DNA of 54,671 bases from Bacillota bacterium (GCA_029548445.1 JAKPNJ010000098.1:1-54671); one strand, 5' to 3'. Positions 1 through 9,591 are shown, numbered from the stretch's first letter. Notes: generated by a model not told the origin, from the sequence alone. Numbers and translations: made by a program.

Positions 1-618
1 ATCAAGACCCTGAACCCGATGAAGCATGCCATCCGGCTCATCGAGCTGCGGAAGGACTATTGCGAACGCATCGCCACGGATTTCGACGTGGATGTATACA
101 ACGGCGACGGAACCAACATGGACCTGCTGGACCAGGCCGGATGCGGCGAATGCGACTTCGTCATCGCCATCACCGGCAAGGACCAGGTCAACCTGGTGGC
201 CTGCGAAATCGCGAAGCGGCGGTTCGGGGTCCGGCAGACCGTGGCCAAGGTCAACAATCCGAAAAACATCGATATGTTCGTCAAGCTGGGGGTTGATCGT
301 CCCGTCTCCAGCACCCAGGTCCTGGCGGACCTCATCGAGCAGGAAGTGGATTTCACGGGCATGCGGATGGTGCTGCGCCTGCAGGGAACGACCAAGTGCC
401 TGGTGGAGTTCACCCTGTCCCCCAAGTCGACGGCTGTCGGGAAGAGGCTGCGGGAGTACACGTTCCCCGGCCAGTCCCGAGTGGTCGTGGTGACCCGGAC
501 CGATGGCACATCGGAACTGCCGGGCGGAGACCTTATGATGAAGGCCGGGGATGTCATGATCATGTCGAGTGATCAATCCCAGCTTGACGCCCTCTGGAAG
601 CGCATGGTCCAGCCCTGA
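1..618 (+). CDS. trkA: TrkA/KtrA-type potassium uptake regulator, 5'-truncated
   Basis: The reading frame is open from base 1, so the gene begins outside the window and only about 205 C-terminal codons are present. The visible part starts inside a Rossmann RCK_N domain: the acidic NAD/nucleotide-contact strand (LIEL), then NGDGT and the AITGKDQVNL stretch typical of TrkA. A hinge follows and then a TrkA_C (RCK_C) domain with GKRLRE and the terminal GDVMIM strand. Family knowledge: these are cytoplasmic gating subunits that bind NAD(H) or other nucleotides and control TrkH/KtrB potassium channels. No channel gene is visible; it could lie upstream of the window. One-RCK and two-RCK versions cannot be told apart from this fragment. 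The gene converges on ychF with a 45-bp gap in which I see no clear terminator. Confidence 0.9.
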   Translation: MKTLNPMKHAIRLIELRKDYCERIATDFDVDVYNGDGTNMDLLDQAGCGECDFVIAITGKDQVNLVACEIAKRRFGVRQTVAKVNNPKNIDMFVKLGVDRPVSSTQVLADLIEQEVDFTGMRMVLRLQGTTKCLVEFTLSPKSTAVGKRLREYTFPGQSRVVVVTRTDGTSELPGGDLMMKAGDVMIMSSDQSQLDALWKRMVQP

Positions 619-663
619 CAACACGGGTGGGCGATCCGGGACCGTCCATGGAATGGAAAGGGA

Positions 664-1752
664 TCAGACGTTGAACCTGAAAAGGACCACGTCGCCGTCC
701 TGCATTACATAGTCACGGCCTTCGGAACGGACCAGTCCCTTTTCCCTTGCAGCCGCCATGGTGCCGCAGGCCTTCAGGTCATGGAACGCGACGACCTCGG
801 CACGGATGAAACCCCGCTCGAAATCCGAATGGATGCTCCCTGCGGCAGCCGGTGCCCGGGTGCCGGCCGGGATGGTCCAGGCCCGGACTTCGGTAGGCCC
901 TGCCGTAAGGAATGAAACCAGGCCCAGCAAATGGTATCCCGCCCGGATCATCCGGTCCAGGCCGGAATCGGGCAGGCCCATCTCCGCCAGGAACAGGGCC
1001 CTTTCATCCGCGTCGAGTTGGGAGAGCTCCTCCTCGATCCGGGCGCTGATCACCAGCATTTCCGCATTCTCCTCCTCCGCGACGCGGCGGACCGCCTCGA
1101 CATAAGGGGAATGGGAACCCGCCGCCTCCGGCTCGGGCACGTTGGCGGCATACAGGACCGGCTTCGACGACAGCATCGGGAGTTCCGACACGGCGGGGTC
1201 GTCCCTCTCCGGGAAGGACCTGGCTGTCCGGCCGGCATCCAGGTGGACCCGCAGCCGTCCCAGGGTCTCGAGCTCCTCCAGGATCCTCGCTTCTCCGGAC
1301 TTGGACGCCTTCCGCAATTTCTCGATCCGCCGGTCCAGGAATTCAAGGTCCGACAGGACGAGTTCCAGGTGGATGGTCTCGATGTCGCGCACCGGATCCG
1401 TGGCTCCGTCCACATGCACGATGTCGGTGTCGTCGAAGCACCGGACCACATGGACGATGGCGTCCACTTCGCGAATATGCGACAGGAACCGGTTGCCTAG
1501 GCCCTCGCCCCTGCTGGCGCCCCGCACGAGCCCCGCGATGTCCACAAACTCGATATGGGCCGGCGTCACCTTCTCGGGATGATGGAGCGCGGCCAGCCAC
1601 TGCAGCCGCTCGTCGGGAACCGCCACCACGCCCACATTGGGCTCGATGGTGCAGAACGGGTAATTGGCAACGGCAGCCCCCGCCCGGGTTATGGCGTTGA
1701 ACAGGGTGCTCTTGCCGACATTGGGCAGTCCGACGATTCCGAGACGCAGCAT
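664..1752 (-). CDS. ychF: Ribosome-binding ATPase YchF (Obg family)
   Basis: The protein is 362 aa, close to the usual 363-366. It opens with a G1/P-loop GLPNVGKST (about residues 8-16). The G4 position reads NVPE rather than NKxD, the hallmark that makes YchF prefer ATP to GTP. A coiled-coil region lies in the middle, and the C-terminal TGS domain ends in the conserved GDVVLFRFNV. Family role: cytoplasmic ATPase that binds ribosomes and modulates translation and stress responses. I chose the ATG whose complement is at 1752-1750 because AAAGGAG lies 8 nt upstream. A GTG three codons earlier would overlap that ribosome-binding site. A good promoter lies directly upstream, and the gene is divergent from comM. 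Confidence 0.96.
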   Translation of the reverse strand: MLRLGIVGLPNVGKSTLFNAITRAGAAVANYPFCTIEPNVGVVAVPDERLQWLAALHHPEKVTPAHIEFVDIAGLVRGASRGEGLGNRFLSHIREVDAIVHVVRCFDDTDIVHVDGATDPVRDIETIHLELVLSDLEFLDRRIEKLRKASKSGEARILEELETLGRLRVHLDAGRTARSFPERDDPAVSELPMLSSKPVLYAANVPEPEAAGSHSPYVEAVRRVAEEENAEMLVISARIEEELSQLDADERALFLAEMGLPDSGLDRMIRAGYHLLGLVSFLTAGPTEVRAWTIPAGTRAPAAAGSIHSDFERGFIRAEVVAFHDLKACGTMAAAREKGLVRSEGRDYVMQDGDVVLFRFNV

Positions 1753-1776
1753 GGTCCTCACTCCTTTGACCTATGG

Positions 1777-1805
1777 ATTGTACGATGGACGGGGCGGATT
1801 GTCGA
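1777..1805 (-). promoter_or_regulatory. Predicted SigA promoter of ychF
   Basis: On the minus strand a -35 TCGACA (complement of 1800-1805) and a -10 TACAAT (complement of 1777-1782) are separated by 17 bp. The predicted start is about 20 nt upstream of the ychF ATG, leaving room for the ribosome-binding site. The -35 differs from consensus at one base. Confidence 0.6.
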
Positions 1806-1912
1806 GAAACCGCGCTGAAGGTCGCAAGAAGGCTTCGCCCGCCCCTGGGGCGATCCGGTAGGATGGGGTGGATCCGGCCGAATGGCCGTACGGGATCGGA
1901 AGGGAGCCCAGC

Positions 1913-3463
1913 ATGAGCCGGTTCTGCAGGATCCAGACCTTCGCGCTCCACGGGATCGACGGGTTCCCTGTCATGCTCGAGGTATCGCTGCACGCGGGGC
2001 TTCCGTCCTTCGACATTGTCGGATGGGTCGGATCGGCCGTCCGGGAATCCAGGGAACGGGTCCGGGCGTGTATTCGAAATACCGGACATCCTTTTCCGGT
2101 GGGCCGGATCGTGGCGAACCTGGCCCCTGCGGACCTGAGAAAGGATGGTACCGGGTTCGACCTGCCCCTGGCCCTGGCGATTCTTTCGGCTTCCGGCGAG
2201 ATTGGGGCCATGCCCGACGGATGGGCGGCGTTCGGCGAGCTGTCCCTGATGGGGGCCCTGCTCCCGGTCCGGGGCGCCCTGTCGATGGCCCTGGCAGCCC
2301 GGGACGCCGGCACCCGGGCGCTGCTGGTCCCGATGGACAACCTGGCGGAAATCGCCCGCGTCGACGGTCTTCGCATCGCCGGAGCCCACCACCTGGACCA
2401 GGTGGTTTCGATCCTGGCCGGCAAGGAGCCCGGCTGTGAGCCCGCAAGGGAAAGGGAGACGGATCGGGATTCTCCTTCGACCCGGGTGGATGCCGCGTCC
2501 ATCCGGGGACAGCCGATGGCCTGCCGGGCCCTGGAAATCGCCGCCGCCGGCCACCATGCCCTCCTGATGGTGGGAAGCCCCGGGTCCGGTAAAACGAGCC
2601 TCGCCAGGATCCTGCCCTCCCTCCTGCCGCCGCTGGAGGAGTGGGAGCGGCTCGAGGTGGCCCGGATCCACGGGGCGGCGGGGATGCCGGACCGGGATCC
2701 GGCAGCCGGGGGGCTGCCGCCATTTCGTGCGCCCCACCATACCTGCACCCTGGCCGCCATGGCCGGAGGCGGCGCATCCCCCCGCCCGGGGGAAATGAGC
2801 CTGGCCCATCGCGGGGTCCTGTTCCTGGACGAAATGACGGAATTCGCTCCCCAGGTCCTGGATGCGCTGCGCACCCCCCTCGAGGAAGGAGAAGTCCGAT
2901 TGTCCAGGTTTCCGGCGCCCTATCGGTTCCCGGCGGATTTCCTGCTGGTTGGAGCGGCCAATCCCTGCCATTGCGGCTTGCTGTATGAGGAACATCCGCC
3001 CTGCCGCTGCACTCCGGAGCAGCGGGATCGCCACTGGAGGCGCCTGTCCGGCCCCCTTCTCGACCGCGTCGATCTTTTTGTGGAAATGCGCCGGCTCTCG
3101 GGGGAGGATCTCGCCCTGACCCTCGAGCGGCCGGATCCCGTCTCGCAGGACACCATGCGGCGGATCCGGAACGCCAGGGAGCGGCAGAAGGCCCGGACCC
3201 CGTCCGGCATCCAGCCGGCCTGGAACGGCCGGATCCGTGAATCCCCCCTGGCGGATCGCCTGGTCATTCCCAAGTCCGTCTACCGCCATGCGGCCGACTG
3301 CGCCGATGCCCTCCACCTGTCCGTCCGCTCCTACCAGAAAACGTTGCGCGTGGCGCGAACCCTGGCGGATCTCGATGGAACCGACAGCGTGGCGCGATCC
3401 CATGTAGCCGAGGCGATTCAGTACCGCCTGGTTCGGGAGCGTGCCGGGGAGATGTCGCCATGA
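1913..3463 (+). CDS. comM: YifB/ComM family Mg-chelatase-like AAA+ ATPase
   Basis: The protein is 516 aa, normal for ComM/YifB. The N-terminal ChlI-like domain contains GLPSFDIVG and a conserved NLAPADLRK stretch. The AAA+ core has Walker A GSPGSGKT (residues 221-228) and Walker B LFLDE (D306-E307). A Cys cluster NPCHCG...CRC follows, and then the C-terminal Mg-chelatase domain ending LRVARTLADLDG. Family knowledge: ComM is a hexameric helicase that extends heteroduplex during natural transformation. I chose ATG 1913 over an upstream in-frame GTG at 1868 because AAGGGAG sits 6 nt before it and the conserved protein begins there. It overlaps dprA by 4 nt (ATGA), so the two DNA-processing genes are probably translationally coupled. 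Confidence 0.95.
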   Translation: MSRFCRIQTFALHGIDGFPVMLEVSLHAGLPSFDIVGWVGSAVRESRERVRACIRNTGHPFPVGRIVANLAPADLRKDGTGFDLPLALAILSASGEIGAMPDGWAAFGELSLMGALLPVRGALSMALAARDAGTRALLVPMDNLAEIARVDGLRIAGAHHLDQVVSILAGKEPGCEPARERETDRDSPSTRVDAASIRGQPMACRALEIAAAGHHALLMVGSPGSGKTSLARILPSLLPPLEEWERLEVARIHGAAGMPDRDPAAGGLPPFRAPHHTCTLAAMAGGGASPRPGEMSLAHRGVLFLDEMTEFAPQVLDALRTPLEEGEVRLSRFPAPYRFPADFLLVGAANPCHCGLLYEEHPPCRCTPEQRDRHWRRLSGPLLDRVDLFVEMRRLSGEDLALTLERPDPVSQDTMRRIRNARERQKARTPSGIQPAWNGRIRESPLADRLVIPKSVYRHAADCADALHLSVRSYQKTLRVARTLADLDGTDSVARSHVAEAIQYRLVRERAGEMSP

Positions 3464-4824
3464 GGACGGCCACGCCATCGGAACGGCTGCTGCCGCAGCC
3501 CTGCGACCGGGTACCCCTGGGGGAATGGACACAGGACCCCGTCCTCCTGGGGCTGGTCGTCTCCCGGATTGTCGAACGGTCCGGCATGCAGGTCGGGTTC
3601 CTCGTGCCCGAGATCCGCAATCTGAGCCTGCTGGACATCGCCGGCAGGAAAGAACCGGGCGCCGGGCAGGCGCTCGTCCTGCCCGGGATGGACCCCGGCG
3701 GGCGCGACAGGGCCTCCATCCTCTCGATGCTGTTCTCCGGACCGGGAGCGGAACGGGAACTGGGGGGCCAGCTGGCCGCATGCCGGCGGCATGACATCCG
3801 GACGACCCTCCGGGGAGACCCCGATTATCCGTGGCGACTGGCCAGGATCCCGTCGCCGCCTCCCGTCCTGTATCTTCGGGGACTGGACTGGCGCTGGATC
3901 GAGGAAGACGCCCGGAACATCCTGCGGCTGTCCGTCGCCCTGGTCGGAACCCGGACCCCGACGGCCTACGGGCTGGAAGTCGCCAGGCGACTGGGCAAGG
4001 ACCTGGCCGCCGCCGGCGTCACAGTTGTCAGCGGCCTGGCCCGCGGCATCGACGCCTGCGCACACCAGGCGGCCCTCGACTGGGGCGGACTGACGGTATC
4101 GGTCCTGGCCTGCGGCCTCGATCGGGTCTATCCGCCTGAAAATGCCGGCCTGCAAAAGCGAATTCTGGAAAAGGGATGTTCCCTGTCGGAATGGTCTCCC
4201 GGGGCGGTTCCCCACCGGGGCCGGTTTCCCGCACGAAACCGCATCATCAGCGGCCTGTCCGACGTGGTGGCGGTTCTGGAAGCGTCCGAGCGCAGCGGAA
4301 CCATGATCACGGTTGAATGGGCCAATGAGCAGGGGAAGGACGTCATGGCCGTGCCCGGCAACATCACATCCTCCCGAAGTCGCGGCACCAACGCCATGAT
4401 CCTGGATGGCACACCGCCGCTGACCGAGACCAGGGACCTGCTCGACCGACTGGAAACCATTGCCCGATTGCGGGCGGCCGCGGAAGGCGGGCCCGGCATG
4501 GCCCGGCCCCATGCAGTCCGAAGGACCGGCACAACCGAAGGGGATGGGAAAAGGGAGGGAAGGGGAGGCAGGCGAAAGGTTCCGAAGGGGCCCGACGGGG
4601 AGTTGCTTCGCCTGTACGACTCGCTTAGGGGCCAGGAATGCGGGCTTCCAAGGATCCTGGAACGATCGGGCATTCCGGTGGAACGACTCATGCCGCTCCT
4701 GGGCGGACTGGAGCTCGAGGGCCTTGTGACAAGGCGTCATGGCTGCTACTGGTTCGAGCCGGATCCCCGCCGCTGGGACCCCGCCAGGATCGAGGCCCTT
4801 TTGACACAGGAACCGGAAATATAA
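3460..4824 (+). CDS. dprA: DNA-processing protein DprA
   Basis: The protein is 454 aa, longer than the common 300-380. An N-terminal extension of roughly 100 residues precedes the Rossmann-like domain. That domain is typical: VALVGTRTPTAYG (G163-T164-R165), then SGLARGIDACAH, then GLDRVYPPEN and RFPARNRIISGLS. A charged linker leads to a C-terminal winged helix that reads as a DprA_WH domain. Family knowledge: DprA loads RecA on incoming single-stranded DNA in transformation. Its presence with comM here and cinA and recA later suggests recombination functions are kept, but these genes also occur in bacteria with no known competence. The start overlaps comM. The 3' end carries the topA promoter. 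Confidence 0.94.
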   Translation: MRTATPSERLLPQPCDRVPLGEWTQDPVLLGLVVSRIVERSGMQVGFLVPEIRNLSLLDIAGRKEPGAGQALVLPGMDPGGRDRASILSMLFSGPGAERELGGQLAACRRHDIRTTLRGDPDYPWRLARIPSPPPVLYLRGLDWRWIEEDARNILRLSVALVGTRTPTAYGLEVARRLGKDLAAAGVTVVSGLARGIDACAHQAALDWGGLTVSVLACGLDRVYPPENAGLQKRILEKGCSLSEWSPGAVPHRGRFPARNRIISGLSDVVAVLEASERSGTMITVEWANEQGKDVMAVPGNITSSRSRGTNAMILDGTPPLTETRDLLDRLETIARLRAAAEGGPGMARPHAVRRTGTTEGDGKREGRGGRRKVPKGPDGELLRLYDSLRGQECGLPRILERSGIPVERLMPLLGGLELEGLVTRRHGCYWFEPDPRRWDPARIEALLTQEPEI

Positions 4825-4830
4825 TATAAC
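4801..4830 (+). promoter_or_regulatory. Predicted SigA promoter of topA
   Basis: A perfect -35 TTGACA (4801-4806) and a -10 TATAAC (4825-4830) are separated by 18 bp. The pair lies across the dprA stop codon in an AT-rich island of an otherwise GC-rich sequence. The predicted leader is about 50 nt, ending at AGGAGG before the topA ATG. Confidence 0.6.
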
Positions 4831-4889
4831 CTTATTCGTGCCGCGGGGCAGGCCAGGCCGGGATCCCCGTCCGCATCCCAGGAGGAAGA

Positions 4890-7097
4890 ATGGCAAGAAA
4901 GCTCGTCATCGTCGAATCGCCCGCCAAGGCCCGCACCATTGGCCGCTATCTCGGTTCCGAATACCGGATCGCCGCCTCGGTGGGCCATGTCCGGGACCTT
5001 CCCGAATCGAAGCTTGGCGTCGACGTGAAGAAGGACTTCGCTCCCCAATACGTCAACAAGAAGGGGAAGGAGAAAGTCATCCAGGAACTCCGGGACCAGG
5101 CGGCTTCTTCCGAACGCACCTATATCGCCACCGACCCGGACCGGGAGGGTGAAGCCATCGCCTGGCATATCGCCACCCTGCTACACATCGATCCTCGTGA
5201 CGCCTGCCGCATCTCCTTCCATGAAATAACCCAACCGTCCGTTCGGCAGGCCATCGCGACGCCCCGTGCCATTGACCAGCCCCTGGTGGATTCCCAACAG
5301 GCCCGTCGCGTGCTGGACCGGCTGGTTGGATACGAGTTGAGCCCCCTCCTCTGGAAAAAAATCAGGAAAGGCCTTTCCGCAGGCCGCGTCCAGTCGGTAG
5401 CCACCCGGATGGTGGTGGACCGGGAGGCGGAGATCCTCGGGTTCAAGCCGGAAGAATTCTGGGTCCTTGTGGCCCTCCTGTCGAAAAAGGGTCATGCCCG
5501 GACCTTCCAGGCCCGGTTTTACGGCGAGCTGTCCGGCGGACGCCTCCGTCGGATCCGCCTGAAGACCGGACAGGAGGCGCAGCGGGTCCTGGAGGATGTG
5601 GACAGCCATCCTTTCGTGGTGCATGATGTCCGGAAGCAGAAAAAGAAGCGGCAGCCGGCGGCGCCCTTTACAACGAGCACGCTGCAGCAGGAGGCATCCC
5701 GCAGGATGGGCCTGCCCTCCAAGAAGACCATGAGCCTGGCCCAGCAGCTGTATGAAGGGGTCGACCTGGCTGGCGACGGGGCGACGTCTCTCGTGACCTA
5801 TATCCGCACCGATTCCGTCCGGGTGTCGTCGGAAGCCGTCGAGGAAGCCCGGAAGCTGATCGCAACGCAATACGGAGCCGAATACCTGCCTGGAATCCCG
5901 CGCGTCCACGCCAATCGGAATTCCGCCCAGGACGCCCATGAAGCGATTCGACCCGCCCATTTCGACCTGCCCCCCGAGAAGGTCCGGTCGTCCCTGACCT
6001 CGGACCAGTACCGGCTGTACAAGCTGGTCTGGGACCGGTTCCTGGCCTCCCAGATGGCGGCTTGCGAACTGGAAACGGTCACGGCCGACATCGCTGCCGG
6101 CCGGCAGATATTCCGGACTACCGGTGAAACCGTCCTGTTCAAGGGGTACCAGGTCCTCCTGGACGAAGGGGTGCCGGAACCCGGCGATTCACCTGCGGAG
6201 GCCAAGGCCGACGAGGAGGAGGCCCCCCTGCGGGAACGGCTGCCGGCCCTGAAGACGGGAGAAACCCTGGAGCTCGCTTCCCTGAAGCCGGAACAGAAAT
6301 TTACCCAACCGCCCCCTCGCTATACCGAGGCCACCCTGATCAAGGCTCTCGAAGAGCAGGGCATCGGACGACCGTCGACCTATGCGCCGATCCTGTCGAC
6401 CCTGATGGATCGGAAGTATGTCGAGAAGGAGAAGAAATTCCTGCATCCGACGGAACTCGGGAAGGTCGTGACGGAGATCCTGAAGGAGCATTTCCCGGAT
6501 ATCGTCGATATCCACTTCACGGCGGAAATGGAAAATCGCCTCGACACTGTCGAGAATGGCGACCGCCCCTGGACCGAAATCCTGAAGGAGTTTTATCCCG
6601 GGTTCCACGGCCAGGTCGAGGCTGTCCTGAAAACGCCCGGGCGGGTCCGGATCGCCGACAAGCCGACCGGAGAGACCTGTCCTGCCTGCGGTCAGGGCGA
6701 CCTTGTCATCAAGGAAGGCCGTTTCGGCAAGTTCACTGCCTGCTCCCGGTATCCCGAATGCCGCTTTACCCGGAACATCGCCCAGGAAGTCCAGGGCCGC
6801 TGTCCCCTCTGCGGATCCGGGCTCCAGGCACGCACCTCGAAGAAGGGAAACCGCTTTTATACCTGCGATCGCAAGGGGTCGGCCCCGGAATGCCCCTTCA
6901 TTAGTTGGGACCTGCCCATCGAGGGCCGGAGCTGCCCGACCTGCGGGTCCTTCATGGTACTGAAGAATTACCGCGGCCGTCGATTCGCGAAATGCGGCAA
7001 CAAGGATTGTCCAAGTCACCGGAAGGGCGAAAAGTCGTCCGGGATTGCGGAAGAACCGGGAACCGACGTCGAGCCGGCCGGCCACACCTCCCCATGA
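4890..7097 (+). CDS. topA: DNA topoisomerase I (type IA)
   Basis: The protein is 735 aa, a usual length for Gram-positive TopA. The N-terminal Toprim domain has VESPAKARTI and the acidic DPDREGEA motif. The active-site tyrosine is Y304 in LVTYIRTDSVR, the type IA signature. GRPSTYAPI and FTAEMENRLD mark the remaining core domains. Three C-terminal zinc-ribbon repeats follow, beginning CPACG, CPLCG and CPTCG, each with a second Cys pair. Family role: relaxation of negative supercoils. AGGAGG lies 7 nt before the ATG. The gene overlaps trmFO by 4 nt (ATGA); dprA-topA-trmFO is a conserved order in Bacillota. Confidence 0.97.
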   Translation: MARKLVIVESPAKARTIGRYLGSEYRIAASVGHVRDLPESKLGVDVKKDFAPQYVNKKGKEKVIQELRDQAASSERTYIATDPDREGEAIAWHIATLLHIDPRDACRISFHEITQPSVRQAIATPRAIDQPLVDSQQARRVLDRLVGYELSPLLWKKIRKGLSAGRVQSVATRMVVDREAEILGFKPEEFWVLVALLSKKGHARTFQARFYGELSGGRLRRIRLKTGQEAQRVLEDVDSHPFVVHDVRKQKKKRQPAAPFTTSTLQQEASRRMGLPSKKTMSLAQQLYEGVDLAGDGATSLVTYIRTDSVRVSSEAVEEARKLIATQYGAEYLPGIPRVHANRNSAQDAHEAIRPAHFDLPPEKVRSSLTSDQYRLYKLVWDRFLASQMAACELETVTADIAAGRQIFRTTGETVLFKGYQVLLDEGVPEPGDSPAEAKADEEEAPLRERLPALKTGETLELASLKPEQKFTQPPPRYTEATLIKALEEQGIGRPSTYAPILSTLMDRKYVEKEKKFLHPTELGKVVTEILKEHFPDIVDIHFTAEMENRLDTVENGDRPWTEILKEFYPGFHGQVEAVLKTPGRVRIADKPTGETCPACGQGDLVIKEGRFGKFTACSRYPECRFTRNIAQEVQGRCPLCGSGLQARTSKKGNRFYTCDRKGSAPECPFISWDLPIEGRSCPTCGSFMVLKNYRGRRFAKCGNKDCPSHRKGEKSSGIAEEPGTDVEPAGHTSP

Positions 7098-8497
7098 CCG
7101 ACGCCGGCCCGGAACCCCGCGCTCTCGTGGTCGGGGCCGGACTGGCCGGCTGCGAATGCGCCCTGCAGGCCGCTTCCCTGGGCTTGCTCGTGGACCTGGC
7201 CGAACAGAAACCTGGCAGGCGTTCGCCCGCCCACCACTCGGACGGGCTGGCCGAACTGGTCTGCAGCAACTCCTTCAAGTCCATGCAGCCGTCGTCTGCG
7301 TCCGGCATCCAGAAGGAAGAGCTTTTCCGGATGGGATCCATCCTCCTGCGCGTTGCCAGGGAAACCGCCGTTCCGGCCGGAAACGCCCTGGCGGTGGACC
7401 GAACCCTGTTTTCCGAACAGGTAACCCATCGGATTCGAACCCATCCGCGCATCCGCCTGGTCGAAGAGCGGATTTCCGATCTTCCGGATGACCGCCCCGT
7501 CGTCATCGCCACCGGGCCGCTGACGGACGGCCCTCTGTATGACCGGATCCAGGAGCTGACCGACTCGCCGTCGCTCCATTTCTTTGACGCGGCTGCCCCG
7601 CTGGTGCGGGCCGACACGATCGACCGCACCCTTGCGTATGCTGCATCCCGGTATGGCAAGGGCGGCGACGATTACCTGAATTGCCCCATGGACCGGGACA
7701 CTTACGACGCCTTCGTCCGGGAACTCCTGTCCGCCCGGCTGGCGCCGGTCCAGGGCGCGGACGAGGGAACCGTGTTCGAGGGCTGCATGCCGGTCGAGAC
7801 CATGGCGGCACGGGGACCGGAGACCCTTCGGCATGGCCCGATGAAACCGGTCGGGCTTCCGAATCCTTCTACCGGGCGGATTCCCCACGCCGTTGTGCAA
7901 CTGCGGCAGGACGACCGGGCCGCCAGCCTGTATGGACTGGTGGGATTCCAGACCCGCCTCGCCTATCCCGAACAGGACCGGGTATTCCGAATGATTCCTG
8001 GCCTGGGCCGGGCCGTTTTCGAACGGTATGGCGTCATGCATCGCAACACCTACCTGGCGCCCGACGGTCTCCTGGACCATGACTGCCAGCTTCGGCCCGA
8101 CCGCATGCGGATCGTGCGCCGGTACCCCCTGCTTTTCGCGGGACAGATCACCGGGGTCGAGGGATATGTGGAGTCCATCGCCTCGGGACTGGTCGCCGGA
8201 TGGTCCCTGGCGTTCCTTGCCCATGGCCTCCGGCTTCCCGTCCTGCCCTCCACGACCCTGACCGGCGCCCTCCAGGCCTATCTCTCCCATCCGTCTTCAG
8301 GCTCCAGCCTCTCGCCGATGAACGCGAACCTCGGTCTCCTGCCCCCCCTGGCCGAAGCGCACTGGAAAAAGGCGGATCGCCACGCAGCCCTGGCCGAGCG
8401 GGCCATGGCCGATCTCGACCGGTTCCTGGCGCAGTTGTCATCCACCCTCGATTGGTTTAGTATGACGAATGGACGCGGATCGGAAGCGGTCCGCTGA
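7094..8497 (+). CDS. trmFO: Folate-dependent tRNA (uracil-54-C5)-methyltransferase TrmFO
   Basis: The protein is 467 aa from the ATG that overlaps the topA stop. The frame stays open farther upstream inside topA, but the conserved protein starts here. The N-terminal dinucleotide-binding motif VVGAGLAGCE binds FAD. ELVCSNSFKS contains the catalytic-region cysteine, C57. EGCMPVE, GLVGFQT and the late GQITGVEGY are TrmFO-specific. Family role: makes ribothymidine (m5U54) in tRNA using methylenetetrahydrofolate and FADH2; folD in this window supplies enzymes of the same folate pool. A promoter for the next gene lies inside its 3' end. Confidence 0.96.
   Translation: MTDAGPEPRALVVGAGLAGCECALQAASLGLLVDLAEQKPGRRSPAHHSDGLAELVCSNSFKSMQPSSASGIQKEELFRMGSILLRVARETAVPAGNALAVDRTLFSEQVTHRIRTHPRIRLVEERISDLPDDRPVVIATGPLTDGPLYDRIQELTDSPSLHFFDAAAPLVRADTIDRTLAYAASRYGKGGDDYLNCPMDRDTYDAFVRELLSARLAPVQGADEGTVFEGCMPVETMAARGPETLRHGPMKPVGLPNPSTGRIPHAVVQLRQDDRAASLYGLVGFQTRLAYPEQDRVFRMIPGLGRAVFERYGVMHRNTYLAPDGLLDHDCQLRPDRMRIVRRYPLLFAGQITGVEGYVESIASGLVAGWSLAFLAHGLRLPVLPSTTLTGALQAYLSHPSSGSSLSPMNANLGLLPPLAEAHWKKADRHAALAERAMADLDRFLAQLSSTLDWFSMTNGRGSEAVR
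8435..8463 (+). promoter_or_regulatory. Predicted SigA promoter of the DUF624 gene
   Basis: A -35 TTGTCA (8435-8440) and a -10 TAGTAT (8458-8463) are separated by exactly 17 bp, inside the last codons of trmFO. The predicted start lies about 57 nt before the ATG at 8527. Confidence 0.45.
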
Positions 8498-8526
8498 CGC
8501 GGGGTTCCCACCGCCAGGAGGTATGC

Positions 8527-9540
8527 ATGGCCGGCTTTTTCGGACTGTTCGACTATACGAAGGAAGGACCCGGCATCCCCAAGGATGCGCCGCCCAAGGG
8601 TCCGTTCGCCACATTTTTTGATATCCTGGGCCGGAAATTCTGGAAAGTCGTGACGGTCAACCTGATGTTCGTTCTCCTGGCCCTGCCGGGAATCGCCCTG
8701 GCATTTTTCCTGTCCATGTACCTGTTGCCCACCCTGTTTCCGGGATTCGGGCTGGAAACCCTGAAGACCCTGCTGACCCAGGCGGGTCTCGAGGCGGAGA
8801 ACCTGGACGAGATCGCCTCGCTCTTCATCCTGGTCGCCACCTTCCTCTCCGCCATGCTCCTGACGGGCCTTTCCTACGTGACCGTCGGACCGACCCTGGC
8901 CGGCGTGACGTATATCTTCCGCAACTACGCCCGGGAAGAGCATGCGTTCCTGTGGAGCGACTTCATCAAACACGCCCGATCCAATTGGAAACAATCCTTC
9001 CTGGTCTCCGTGCTGTCCACCGTGGTCGTGGTTGTCCTCAGCGTGAACTACGCGTTCTATGCCGGCATGGAAGCCCCGGAATTCCTCAAGGGGCTGTTGC
9101 TGGGCCTGATTGTCCTGCTTTTCGTCCTGGTCTCGGTGATGCTGATGTACATCTACCCCATGATGGTGACCTTCCGGTTGACCATCCGCCAGATGATGAA
9201 GAACGCCCTGCTGTTTTCCATCGCCCGGCTCTTCCCGAACCTCGGCATCCTGCTCCTGTCGCTGGTGCTCCTGTTTGTCCTGCCCGCCGCCCTTATCCTG
9301 TTTGCCGGCCAGATCGGGATGATTCTCGGCATCTTCTACTACCTGTTCCTGGCCTTCGGGGTCAATTCCCTCGTCGTCAACTTTTACGTATACCGGCAGC
9401 TAAAGAAATATATGATCGACCATGCCGCCTCCAATGAGGAGGAAGCCGATGCAGGGGAGATTCCGGACGAGATCGGGGATCGGACCGATTCGGACATTTC
9501 CGGGATCGCCGACGAATCGGCCGGTTCGGGACAGAAATAA
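8527..9540 (+). CDS. DUF624/YesL-like integral membrane protein
   Basis: The protein is 337 aa with CCAGGAGG 6 nt before the ATG. The N-terminus MAGFFGLFDYTKEGPG and the motif NYAREEHAFLWSDF resemble the DUF624/YesL family of Bacillota. About six hydrophobic segments are evident: near residues 40-65, 97-125, 158-178, 195-218, 237-262 and 263-283. A hydrophilic, acidic tail (residues 300-337) follows. Family members are often near sugar transporters and glycosidases, but their biochemical role is unknown. Here the neighbours are trmFO and the convergent dap genes, so context gives no clue. The family call is moderate; the membrane topology is clear. Confidence 0.75.
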   Translation: MAGFFGLFDYTKEGPGIPKDAPPKGPFATFFDILGRKFWKVVTVNLMFVLLALPGIALAFFLSMYLLPTLFPGFGLETLKTLLTQAGLEAENLDEIASLFILVATFLSAMLLTGLSYVTVGPTLAGVTYIFRNYAREEHAFLWSDFIKHARSNWKQSFLVSVLSTVVVVVLSVNYAFYAGMEAPEFLKGLLLGLIVLLFVLVSVMLMYIYPMMVTFRLTIRQMMKNALLFSIARLFPNLGILLLSLVLLFVLPAALILFAGQIGMILGIFYYLFLAFGVNSLVVNFYVYRQLKKYMIDHAASNEEEADAGEIPDEIGDRTDSDISGIADESAGSGQK

Positions 9541-9542
9541 GA

Positions 9543-9562
9543 CCCGGGCTGATCCACCCGGG
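9543..9562. terminator. Convergent hairpin between the DUF624 gene and dapB
   Basis: CCCGGG, an 8-nt loop and CCCGGG form a stem just after the DUF624 stop. On the minus strand it is followed by TCTTATTT, so it fits best as the terminator of dapA-dapB. On the plus strand no T-run follows. Confidence 0.5.
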
Positions 9563-9591
9563 CCCTCCGGTTCGTTCTGTCCGTTTCGGGA